Shown: positions 22,751 to 34,400 of the stretch, in pieces
How positions within the stretch are numbered: the stretch's first letter is position 1
Layout of the letters: each line of letters starts with the position of its first letter
Assembly: GCA_036250225.1 (NCBI GenBank)
Contig: JAPZLL010000009.1
Coordinates: forward strand, 992,001 to 1,056,000
Origin: Cercophora sp. LCS_1
Taxonomy: Eukaryota > Ascomycota > Sordariomycetes > Sordariales > Lasiosphaeriaceae
Reading direction: 5' to 3'
DNA length: 64,000 nt
Program-made: the position numbers and the translations under genes
Notes under the pieces: generated by a model
Database searches by the model: none
What the model was told of the DNA's origin: nothing
What the model saw: only the letters and a program-made list of their open reading frames with translations

Positions 22751-25580
22751 ATGACGAAACCCGCCCACGACGTCTCGGCCGGGCAAATTGCCCAGGCACT
22801 TGTAGCATTCACCAACGATGGAATATTTCCCAATGACGAGGTTTCGCAACTGACCGTTGACCCGAGCGTCCTTCCCACGGCCATAGAAGCACTTGCGAGC
22901 GCAAAAGCCAAATTCGAAGTAGGCCCAGAGCTCTCTTTGTGTGCTAGAGCCGCAGTCGTGGACTAACAATGTGACTTAGGCCGAAGTGCACACGATTACC
23001 GAAGAGACGGCCGAAGACGTCCGATCATGGCAGGCAAACGCGCAATCCGTGCAGGACGACATCGTCCGGTCCAAAGCGATGGCCAACGGGATTGAAAAGA
23101 AGGCTCTTGCGCCCGATTGCTCCGGGAAAACGTTACAAGACGCCGAGGCCAAGGTCGAATTTCTTGCGCGCGAGTTGAGCTACAATCAGCAAGTACAGGA
23201 GGCGCTCAGGGGCATCAAGAGGGTGAGCGAGACGTTGGATTTGGTTGAGCAGGCGCGAGACGAGCGGCGCATCCTGGATGCTTTGCATTTGCTTGAAAGT
23301 GGGTACAGCACTATGGTACATCTGCTGACTTGTGATGTTAATGAACGTCTGCAGGGTCGTGGAACGAGCTTGACGCCGTGCCGGCAGACAAGTCAGTTCG
23401 TGCTATTAAACTTCTCAACATCAGATCGTTTGAGCTCAAGTCGGATGTCCATGAAGTTTTCGATAGGGTATGGAGCACCCTTGTCCACGTAGACTTCGAG
23501 GGACGGAGGGTGTCCATCGGTAGTCCCCGGGGAGGTAGGTATTCGCGCCAACCTGAATCCAGTCATGCCTAACCGGTAGTAGACGAACCCATGACGCTCG
23601 CAGATGCCGTTATCGGTCTCAGAGCGTACAAAGAAGTTCCAGAGCGAACGAAAAGGCTATGGGAAGACGTCAACCAGGCTATTATTCTACCCAGGATGGA
23701 CACTACCCAAGCGCAACTCCCTGGTGTTCACGTTGAAGGTGTAAGTGCATACAACCCTGTAACCACCTGAAGCGCCGTAGCCGGTATTGACTAGTAAAAT
23801 AGGGCGTGTTAGAAATTCGAGGGACCCGGGACAAGAGCGTCAGGTCATTGTTCACGGACCTAGAGCAGGTCTTCTCCTTCTTAGTCGAGAAATTGCCCTC
23901 GGACCTTGTTGAGACCATCTCCTCATCACTGCTACCCCAAGTCATCCACGAAATAAGCAGAACTTGGCTCGACTCTGCTGTTCCCGCATCGCTTCAAGAT
24001 ATGGACAAGTTCCAAGACGTCATCGCAGTGACTAAGAGTTTCTGCACTACCTTAAGGGGCTTTGGATTCACAAACTTAGGCGATTTGCAAGAGTGGACAG
24101 AGAGCGCTCCTCGTGTGTGGCTATCCAAATGTAGGGAGGCGGCGTTGGACTCGGTGCGGGTCAAGCTTTCACAAGGACTCGGCGCCTCGACTGTGATCGA
24201 AAGAATCAACAAAGAGGTGGTTTCGAAATCAGAAGGGCAACAGCTTGCCGCTAACGGCGCGATCACTGATGCCGACGATAGTGGTTGGGGTGCGTGGGAT
24301 GATGGAGAAGAGACTGGCAAGCAAGAAGATTCCAAACAACCGACCGCTGATAACGGAGACGACGGCACCGATGCCTGGGGATGGGGTGATGATGACGGGC
24401 CAGAAGAGGAGAAGACTGATGAGCCAGAGCGGCCCAATGCTGACGATGAGGACGACCCAACAGAGGCATGGGGATGGGGTGACGAAACCAACGAAGATGA
24501 TGATCAAGCAGCGACAAATCCAAAGGTGCCAGTGCCCCCATCGGCACCCCAGTCAAGAGAAGTCACGTTCAAGGAGACTTACAACATCTCTTCGATGCCC
24601 CAACCTGTACTGGATCTCATCTATGCTATTGTAGAGGATGGCGCGGCTCTGACACACGAAACCTACTCCTCGAGTCCAGTTGCGGCGGCGGCGGCGGGAC
24701 TTTTCGGTCTTCCGACACTAGCACTAGCCATGTTTAGGGCGGTATCGCCTTATCACTACGCACTGGACATTGGTGGCAACATGTAAGTGAAGATTGCGGG
24801 TTGGGAATGCCAGCTAACGAGGCCAGGTATCTTTATAATGATGCCACTTATCTTTCCGAAAGGCTAGCTGACTTTGCTGCCTCCTGGAAGAAACGAGAGG
24901 ACATCACGACGAGGGCACAGAACATGCTACGGTTGGATGGTGATATCAAGTCACTTCAGAGCTTCGCGAGGCGTGCATACAGCAATGAGATGAACATCCA
25001 GAAGACGATTCTGAGAGATTTTCTCGGGGGCGACCAGAGCGTGCTGCAGCAGGACGACACCGAAAACTGCATTTCTTTGGCCGTGGCGCGTGTGCGGTCT
25101 ATGGCAATCGCCTGGGAAGGCATCCTCTCGCGCTCGGCATGGCAACAGGCAGTGGGCTCACTGGCGGATGGTGTCGCGTCCAAAATTATTGGGGATGTTC
25201 TGGATATGTCGTCGATTGGACAGGACGAAGCCTACAACATTGCGAACCTCATCTCCATGGTCACCGAGCTGGACGACTTATTCCTGCCGGGCCGCTTCCG
25301 GCCTAGCAGCCAGCAAAAGCAAAAGGGACAGGGGGACGAAGTGCCCGACACGGCACAGTACGCCCGGTCGTGGCTGCGGCTGAAGTTCCTGTCCGAAGTG
25401 CTGCAGAGCAACCTCAAGGATGTCAGGTATCTGTGGATGGAGAGCGACCTGAGCCTCTACTTTACCGTGGACGAGGTCCTGGACCTGATTAACGTGAGCT
25501 TCGAGGACAACGCACGTACAAGGGAGGTGGTCCGGGAGATCACACAGAACCCCAACCCCCGGGAGTTTGCCGAGGGGTAA
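22751..25580 (+). CDS. ZW10/Dsl1-type tethering complex subunit
   Basis: Six exons (22751-22918, 22980-23298, 23355-23534, 23580-23740, 23803-24782, 24827-25580) encode about 853 residues. Helical N-terminal segments (QSVQDDIVRSKAMANGIEKK, VEFLARELSYNQQVQEALRG) and the C-terminal region with YSNEMNIQKTILRDFLGG and VSFEDNARTREVVREI match fungal centromere/kinetochore Zw10-type proteins. These act in the Dsl1/NRZ complex that tethers COPI vesicles to the ER, and in animals also at kinetochores. The centre (about residues 430-515) is a very acidic, disordered insert with tryptophan motifs W438xxW441, W468xW470 and W499xW501. Yeast Dsl1 uses an acidic, Trp-containing loop to bind COPI, so the same role is inferred here. 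The exon 2/3 junction uses GTGGGT at 23299. The alternative donor six bases later breaks the frame. Confidence 0.85.
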
Positions 25581-28034
25581 GCCGGCCGGCATCAGTTTCT
25601 CTGACATGTAGGATCTGGAAAGGGGAACCCGGGCGGGTGGGATTTGCAGCAATTGCCATTCGCAGGTCTTCCCACCATCGAGTACGTGCCCTGGTTGCGA
25701 CACCAAGTTCCTCGGAGAAGTCTACCGTGGGAGATTTCTTGAAGACGACGATAAAAGCCTCTTACGTAGAAATGATAGCAGCTAATGCCCAGCTTGGTCC
25801 CGTTCAAGACGACACCGCATCAAAGGAATGTCGAGGCGGCAGAAGGGCGAGTCGCGGTGGCAGTAGGTGCATATGTGGTGCATCACGGGCCTCACAAGCG
25901 TCGACGGGCTTCCCCGTCTTTGGTTGCTTTTTCCCCAGTGATCGACAAGCCTATCGAACCAGGCCGTGTTTACCGATCGCCAAATGTTCCAAAGCTCTCG
26001 AGTTGGCGCTGCCTGAGCCTAGCGATTGGCTCTGCGGTTCATGCCAAATCGAAGAAAAAGAAACGACGAGCCGAGCGGGGGAGAGGGCGCCAACTGCACG
26101 ACAACCAAACAGGCCGTCGGTGAGAGAAGGATGAATCGAGATGTCGAGATGTGGAGGAGCACAGCTTTGCCCAAGACCGTACGATAACCAGGAGCATGAA
26201 TCTTGTGTCTCACATTTCGCCATGGCAGCTTGTCAGCGAGCAGTCCATGTCGCAGCGCCAGTCGAGGTAGTTCTAGGTAAAGAGCACAACACGCACTTGT
26301 CCCCGGCAAGATCGGGGGTTTGCCTTAGCTTTGCCTTACCTTGGCTTGCCTTATCAGTTCGCCGTCCGGAGTGAATTGGTCCCATGTGCTCTGTTCCCCG
26401 TTGCGCCTGTGCGAGCAAGACCTGGCCCCGGCCACGAGTCCTGGGTTGGCGTTGCACAACTTTATTCACTCAGACCACCATATGAGCCCACCAAGTTGCA
26501 TTATCGTCCACTCCGCACACGACACCGCTCATCTGTATGTCTGTCTGTTGTCTCGTCTTCTGGTCTCTTGCCCAAGACTGCCTTTCATGACCCATCCCTA
26601 CATCGACGCGCATGCGAGGTGCAGATGGAGAGGGGGCAAGATGAAGCCAGGGGCGCCGAGTCGAAGCAAACAAACAATCAACCAGCCAAGCGAAAAGAAG
26701 CAAAGTCCGCCATGGAACAATGCTGTGCAACGCGCCAGGTGCCTCTTGTTGCCCAGCCGCGGCTGACAGAGCCTTGATAAATGCCTTGACTGGGGCATGG
26801 GCAATAACGAAAGGCAGTAGGAGGACAGCATCTCATCATCAAACAGGACCATCAGTTGAACTCCTATTTGCTCGTTTACACAACGCCGCCAATCAACTAT
26901 GGCCAACGCAAAGGCAGGTCTCAGCTGCCCCCTTTTTCCCCCTCCTCTCCCTCTTTGACAGTTTGCACTCCCAAAGCCACGCCGCCTCAGGGTCCCGTTC
27001 GCCGTCCTCCAGCCGACCCAACCTTCCGCTCTTTCCGATGACGCCGTTGTCCGCCACCTCGTTGCTCTCCAGCCCACGATAACTGAACCGGAACGGAATG
27101 GAATCATGAGCCCCGATCCATCAAAGGAACAGAGAGAAGAAAAAAAAAAGGGGGCCGTCCTCCGATATCGGTAGATACCAAGAATCATCCTTCATCACTC
27201 ACACGTCAATCTTACTACCCCTTTTTTTCATCAATCGATTCGCTGATATCGGCCATTGTCGGTCACCGTCGGCCTTAACCTTGACTTGACTTGGCCAACA
27301 ACACAGACATCTTGAATGGCACTCCCCATCTTGTTCCCACCAAACTTACGCCCGTGATACAAGATCTCGCAAGGTACCTGACAATACATTCAAGCCTCTA
27401 CCATATCCATCACTGCGCGCAGTGTCAAGGCAGTTCAACGCTACATACCGCGAGACAAGGCAACTGTCACTTTTTTCTTTATTTTCTCTCTTGGTCTCCA
27501 CAAACGTCTCGGTGTCCTAATCCCCTCCGATTTATATGTGCGTACCCAAATTACATGACATGCTGTCGCACACACAAGACTTCTCAAGAAGAAAGAAACA
27601 CAACATGTACCCATACCAACATCTGTACCTACCTGTCCAGCTCATGACATGAGACCCCCCCAAGAGCAAGATTAAACGACAAGACCACGAGACCACCTCC
27701 TCATGCCGGTCATCCCGCACCTCCCATGTACCTTGGTGCATAATCTGCCCAACCTGTCTTCACGAGAAGTCTAGTGATACAAAAGCTCTACGTTCTCCCT
27801 CTCTGCTTTTTATGACAACTGATTGATGTCGAGTACGTACCGCTACCCATTGCAATAATCTCGCTCCGCCAATTCCAGCTCATATTGATGTGTAGGCTTC
27901 GTCATCCCCATCACCATCAACGGCAACAGCCTCCTCAAAGATTGGGTAACTCCACGCGACCCCAAGCATATCACTGCATCATCTGCTACACTTGCTCTAA
28001 CTTCAGGCGGTCTGGCCCAAACATGAAGTGACAC

Positions 28035-28420
28035 GTTGGTGGCCCGGAACAGCAGTCATCAATCACTTGACAGGCAGGACCAAAAATGTGATATTGGTAC
28101 TTTCACCTATGATGATAATATGTTGGCAATCCGACCCGGAACAACAGTCATCCGTCACTTGACAGAGCCAAGAAGTCAAGGGACGAAAACATGACAGTGG
28201 TACCTTACCCATGATACTTCCCATACCCATGGCGATAATCCGTGGTGATAATCCATGATGATACCTGTACAAAAAAGGACCATGCATTTTATCTTTCTCG
28301 TTCATCACAAGCCCAACCAAAAAAAAAAAAGCACAACATTGATACCGTACCCCGAGGACCTATGAAAACATGTCCTACGCAGAAAAGACCATGCATTTTA
28401 TTTTCCTCATTTATCCATGT
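28035..28420. repeat. two pairs of decayed direct repeats
   Basis: The first pair is GGCCCGGAACAGCAGTCATC (28038-28057) and GACCCGGAACAACAGTCATC (28114-28133). Each is followed by a close copy of TCACTTGACAG and then a diverged tail with GGTAC and TATGAT elements. The second pair is AAAGGACCATGCATTTTAT (28274-28292) and AAAAGACCATGCATTTTAT (28383-28401). Each of these is followed by a similar pyrimidine-rich stretch. This looks like two old local duplications. Confidence 0.65.
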
Positions 28421-31400
28421 CCAGACGAAAGTGACACTGAGTGTCTTCCGGGATACGTATTCTACAAAGTAGAGAGAGAGAGCAATCTAACGTCAATTGA
28501 GGCCTAGCGCGCCAAAACTGCTTTGAATGACCCCCACGGTGAGAACATCGCTACCAGTCGTCGTGACAATGACAGCCTCACATCACCCACCCACCCCATA
28601 GCCACAAAACGGTATTACCTGGAACCAGACCAGAACCAAATTGATCAACCCAAGCCAAACCAAATCCAAATTGAAGCGCACCTACGCGAACTCCATTTCC
28701 AATCCAACTTCCAAATCCAGTGATATTACCTTTCTCCTCGAAACGACATCAACCCCGAATAAAATGAGCACTCACAAAACAACGACAAAAAACAACAACC
28801 ACAGCGTTACACGCACGCTCGCACTCACCGCGACTCTCGCTTTACCTTGCCTTGCTTTACCTTGCCTTGCTCTATTCTTTCCCCGCCAACAATGTACCGC
28901 TCCTTGCATATGCCCTTGCTCAACCCCTGGCGGGAGGAGAACGGGAGTTGGGTTAACCCCAGGGCATGATCTGACACCCATCCCCTCACCCCCCAAACCA
29001 AACTCGGGCCGTCACCCAGAGGGCGACCAACAGAGTATGCAGTCGAAGCAATATTGCGGCGTAGCCGCCTCTCGACGGCCAGGCTCAGAACACGAGGCTT
29101 TCCCCGCCCCATCTCAACCAAAAAACCGCATGGCATGGCATGGTATGGCCCTTCCCCCTTTCCGCATCACCGCCTTGCTGCCTGGCTGCCTGGCCTGACC
29201 TGACCCAAAGAGGCGGGTACGCATCCCGCGCACGCCGCAGCCATTCCCGCCCCCTCCTCCACCCGTTATCTGTGGTGATCCTCACGGGGAAGAGAGAGAG
29301 AGCATAATAACTGGCAAGTCTTGGGTCGTAGCGCATTGCTTTTGACAGCTGACATGCTTTTTTGCTCACTGCGTCCCATCACTCAGCTGGCCGCGAAATC
29401 ACGGCGAGGACGACGGGTGGGGCCACCCGCGGCCGGTGCCGAAAAAGAGACAAAAACCCAAGTTCCGCGCCGCGACCGGGGTAGTGATGCCGGAGGATTC
29501 GGTTTTTTATCGGCGGCGGCAGGCAAAAACAGGAAAATGACAATCAAGAGGCCTTGTGCATACTGCGTATGAAACGGCTGTGACTCAGCCCCCCAAGAGC
29601 ATGGGGGTTCAAGGCTGGAAAAAAGAGGTGCGAGTGCCGAGGAGGCGCACGGGAAAGGCTTGAGGTTGAGCTATTCGAGCCTGCTGCCCCTCAGACTCGT
29701 CAGCTTCGTTTCAGAAGAAAAAGCTGTGTCGCTCTAGCGGTGTGCCTAGCGATTATCAGCGGCACATCATTTGAAGCGCGGGAAGAGAGAACGCCATTGT
29801 CGGAAGCCTCGGTTGACAATGCCACAACAGGTATCCGCCGCCAAGCCATCGAAAGGGGACAAAAAACGAAAAGCGCAAGTGCTCGTGTCGGATCTCGGTT
29901 GTTTCCGAAGAGCAAATAACGTTAAAAGAACATGTGCCTGATATCAGCAATCATCCTATCAAGTACCGGTACGGCCTGCCGTCCTTTTTTGGCGCTTGTC
30001 CAAAAACTTCACCTTGTTTATTATTCCGAGCTCACTGCGGCCTCACGCCGTGTGGAGTCGTCCGTCGACGTGGCTCGCATTTCTCACCGGGCTGTGCTCG
30101 CAGTCAGTCGCCCTAGGTGAGGAGGGACGCGGGGGGAACTGGGTCGCCCAATTTCGATGTGACACTTGCTGCGGAGAACATTGCAGAACTGACCGATAAC
30201 CCCCCTGCTGACAGGAGTAGTCGGGTATGGTATGTAATGTACACGCAAGCATGTCGAAATGCGAAATGCTGTGCAGACAGCCTGCACGGGAGCAGAGACG
30301 CTGTGCTGCGGCGCGGTCGTTGGGGAACAAGTACCCGCTACAACCACGATACAAGTCGTCCTCGCTTCGGCTTGCCGTGTGCTGTTTGCTGTCCATTAAT
30401 CTGGCCGATAAACTGCGAATTGACGGCTCTGGGCCCGAAATACCCCATTGAGGGTATCCGAAATCAGCAATGCAGCTGCAATGTGGAATGGGCGGGCGCA
30501 AAACTCTTTGGGGCATCTGTTTTGGCGATGCCCGCCCGTGGCAGCGAAAGCGAGAGAAGACGCAGCCAAACGCCGCAGTGCGACGTGAAAAGGGTGATAG
30601 GTCACATTAAGATTTGCGGGCGGGCTGACCAACACATGAGGCTGAAGGATTCGGATTGGCAACGAGTCCGCCGTCGAGGGATGTCTGGGGGCCACCGGCT
30701 CATGTGATAGACCACGGGACGAGCTTTCACCCCTCCATGCTTACACATATCTTGGGGCTCGCTATAGTCAGATTGTCAGTTTGGTTCAACAAGTTCACCC
30801 GGCGAGCAGCGGTGTCTCACGTTGCGAATGTATCCCTCCGAGCGGTGCAGCAATTTGATGCAGTCGCTGATCTGTCAGGTAGCACAAAGTAGAAACCATT
30901 GGATACCCGAGCCCGGGCAGGAGAGGGGAAAAGCTCGAGTGCACGCAGCATTCTGAGTCTATCTCGGTGGCGTCTCACCAACCACGCCTGCCCGCCGCGG
31001 GTTCGCTGGTCTCGGTCATCCTCGTTGTCCTTGACTCTTCATAGTGTACTTTGTCGGAATTGTCCCGAAATAGCAAGAGTATCCCCGTATGTTTCGCCTG
31101 TTCAAGTTTCCGTCATGCGCTACTATTGAGACGACCCTACAACTTGAAGTGGGACGGTCAGCAGCCATGCAGTCTCGTTATGTCGACGCGAGCTCGACCG
31201 ACGTTGACGGCGGGTCGTCGTCCACATATCACGCCTCGATGCACGGGACCGAATGAGACCCGTTGGGCAACGAGCAGCCGCGTACCAAGGTCAGCCCTTG
31301 GAGAAGATCGGCCTTCCCCGTCCAAGTGCCTGCCGGTCTGACCACCAATCCGCTCCAGCGTCTGCAACAGTTGCAGCCCGCGGGGCTCAGGAGGAAGAGA

Positions 31401-34400
31401 AGAGAGACAGAAGGAGCTGAAGCTGCAGCGCACCTTGACGGATAGGCGGTATCATCCGCCAATGGGGCTCGACATTACTTTTGGTGAGCGATGAAAAGAT
31501 GACCAGATGGAGACTTGCTAGGGGGCGCGATGAGCACACGCAAAAGAGGCACCGGTGGGCAGGGCAAGATTGCGGAGAGAGAGACGAAAGAGCGCAAAGC
31601 CCAAGATGATGCACAAGAGCGAAGGGGCAGGTGGCTTTCTTCCAAGGGGTGAGATGACAACTCATCAACCACAAGTGTTCTGAAAGGTGCACACACCGAT
31701 GACCTCCCGTTGCGGGCCGACTTGGCCTGAGAAGGCGCGGCCAGCCGAACAAGCCTCAACCCTCTTGAATCTGCAGGCGTTGCTGAATTGGGAAAGAGGG
31801 ACACAGACAGCTGTCTAGCGCGCGTTCCATACACTGTGTGGTTGACCTCTTGTCCTTGGGACGCGGCGGCGGTCTTTGGTGTCGAATTCTCGCCTGGGCC
31901 GCTGGTGACGACCTGCGAGGAAGAGGCAGTGCGCAGAAGGATTGATTACTGAGGCGTCATGTGCGCGGCCCCAACAGTCGAGACAGTGGGACACTCTCCT
32001 GCAGACAATTGGCAGCAGGAGAAGCTTAGCCTTCCCTAGGTACCCCAAATTCTGCCAGCAAGTCGAAGCTCGTCACCGCCCTCCTTCACCCGAAGCGTGC
32101 GTCGAGTAAAAGGTCCCTCGCGAATGGGAAAGAAATCAATTACGTGCTCGACTGGCAACCTGCATCAGCAACCCTCGTCGATGTTGGCCTGTGTATTGTT
32201 CCCGATGCTGGGTAGTTAGTTGCGTTGGTATCAACCCACTGTTCAATCTCTCAGCCGGCAGGACGGGCAAGACGGTGGTGGGGTTAGCGTCCATCCCAGG
32301 GCAGGCAGCAGCGTTTTGCTTCCAGGACGGCGGCATGGACATTTCGTTTGCAACCAGCGATACGGTCTCCCCTCCGGCGCATGCTGTGTGTGTTTGTGGC
32401 TTGGTCCAGACCCGAGTCGACCTGCAACACAGGGAATGAATTGAACACCAATTTCCGACATGCGCTGTTGAAGCAATGCGGGCGCGACAATGCGATCCCC
32501 GTTCCTGGAGCGTAATTCTGTTTGCCTGGCGCTCCAAGACACGGGTTTGTTGTGAGTTGGCAACCTGCTCGGGTCGATACCTCGAGGATACAGATGGCCC
32601 ACCGAGAGGCCTCTTTTCGGGGCCCGTTTCGGCTCAGGCTCAGCAGGATGCAGATTTCCGAGACTTGAGCACACGGTGCTCGACGCAGCTCCTTGTGTGG
32701 TGCAATGGCGATGGCTTAGCACGTCCGTTCCCTCGGCGCCGCGATATGAATTTGTCTTGACTCCTCCACCCCAGAGGATCAAGTCGCACATTTCCATGCC
32801 GAACTTCCGGCGCTCCGGTGCCGTTGCCCCCTTCCCAGCCTTGAAGGCGAACCAGGTTTGGCCCACGTGTGACTACGTCATTCTGACCCACTTGCTCCGT
32901 CCACTGGCGGACAGGGGACCCCTTTTTGTGGAGGACCTGGCCAGGGGAGCATCGAAGATTTCTAGAAAAAGGGCGCCTCGAATGAGGAGAGGGCAGAAGA
33001 ATACCGGGCCCCGTGCTATCCGCAGAGGCCGCACAGTGCACCGAAATCCCGCCGTTTCTCCCGGAGAACCCAATCAACTCAACTCATGACTTCTCAATAT
33101 TTCCCTCAATGAAACCCTCCCATCTGCACTGTGGGACGCCCTCACTCAAGTCGTGCGCTGTCCATTCTCGTTGATGATTTCATGATGATCAGGGGGGGCG
33201 CCTGAGACGGAGCACGGCTCTAATTCCGACGTGGTCCACTCGCCGTCGTTGTTGCGGTGCCACAAGCCTACGTTGCCCACCTATCGTCGTCCAGAGGGCC
33301 ATCTGTCGCTTATTACGGAGGGCACCGACGAGGCCTTTGAGTTGCCGTGAGCTGCCGTCCCCTCCATGCGAAATAATCCCATACGGAGTAGAGGAAATGT
33401 GACTACACTGGTCGGCGCCGCCGAAGGTGAGCCGGGCCCATCCTGCTGCTCCAGAGCGGTGGACGAATTGCCATGTCGGACGCCGAAGAGGAGCTCCATT
33501 TGGCATCTTTCAGAGCAGCCAAGGGCTGGGCAGCGGCGAAGATGCCCCCCTTGGTCTCCTCTTCACCCAGCCTCCTAGTGTTTGCTTGGTCCGCCTATAG
33601 CAGTGCTTCATTAGCGACTGGCTGCCTCATACATGCTGGAGCATATACGTACCGCGAAAAGGGCGCGCACTGGACGACCTCGGTGAACGTCGTTCACTAT
33701 CGACAGCCCTGGACGCAAACGCTTTTGGTTCGGCGAACGTGGGCACTAAAACAGGGTCCCCGACTCCCGCCCCACGTCTCGATGCGATCGGCCACCATCC
33801 CCAGTCTGCTGCATCGGAAATGATGTGCAGCGGGCCAAAGCGCTAGAGAGTTGGGGGCGCGGGCTGTCCTGAGAGTCCTGATACCAACGCTTCGCGGGGA
33901 ACTGCTGCACCAGGCTCTTTCCAGTCGTCGAGCGATGCCATCCCGGGGCAGTTGAGCTGTTTTGAAACGCTAATTCGTTGCGGATCATCATATAAACCAT
34001 GATTTATAGCTTCCTGAGCTTATAGCACTGAGCGACACCGGTGGGGATCCTCCGTAAACGAACCCGAGTCGCCATGCCGAGTCAAGATTGCCGGCCGGAG
34101 GACGTGGAGGATGGAGGACCAAGATGCGGGCGACGCGGGACGACGCAAACACGCAACAGAAACAACAGCGCCTGCAGCTTCCAGCAGGGAAGCGGAATGA
34201 GTTGTCTTCCATATGGCCTCCCCCCGCGGTGCCGGCAGATGACATTCTAACGCAGCGAAGTGCATGGCCTCGCGTGATAATCGGCCATGACATTCAGCCC
34301 GGATGTTGTTGTGCCTTTTGCCAGCTTCTTGCCGGATCCGGCGCGTTGCAGCACAGCCTGACCCCTCTGCAGCGGGGAACAGACCAAATTGATAGTATGA

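Noticed and set aside
25637..26134. 165-codon frame just after the ZW10-like gene
   Set aside because: No motif is seen, overlapping frames of similar length exist, and the composition is typical of random GC-rich sequence.
32243..32866. 207-codon minus-strand frame in the desert
   Set aside because: Its length is within chance for GC-rich DNA, it overlaps several other frames of similar size, and it has a Cys/Arg/Pro/His-rich mix without any motif.
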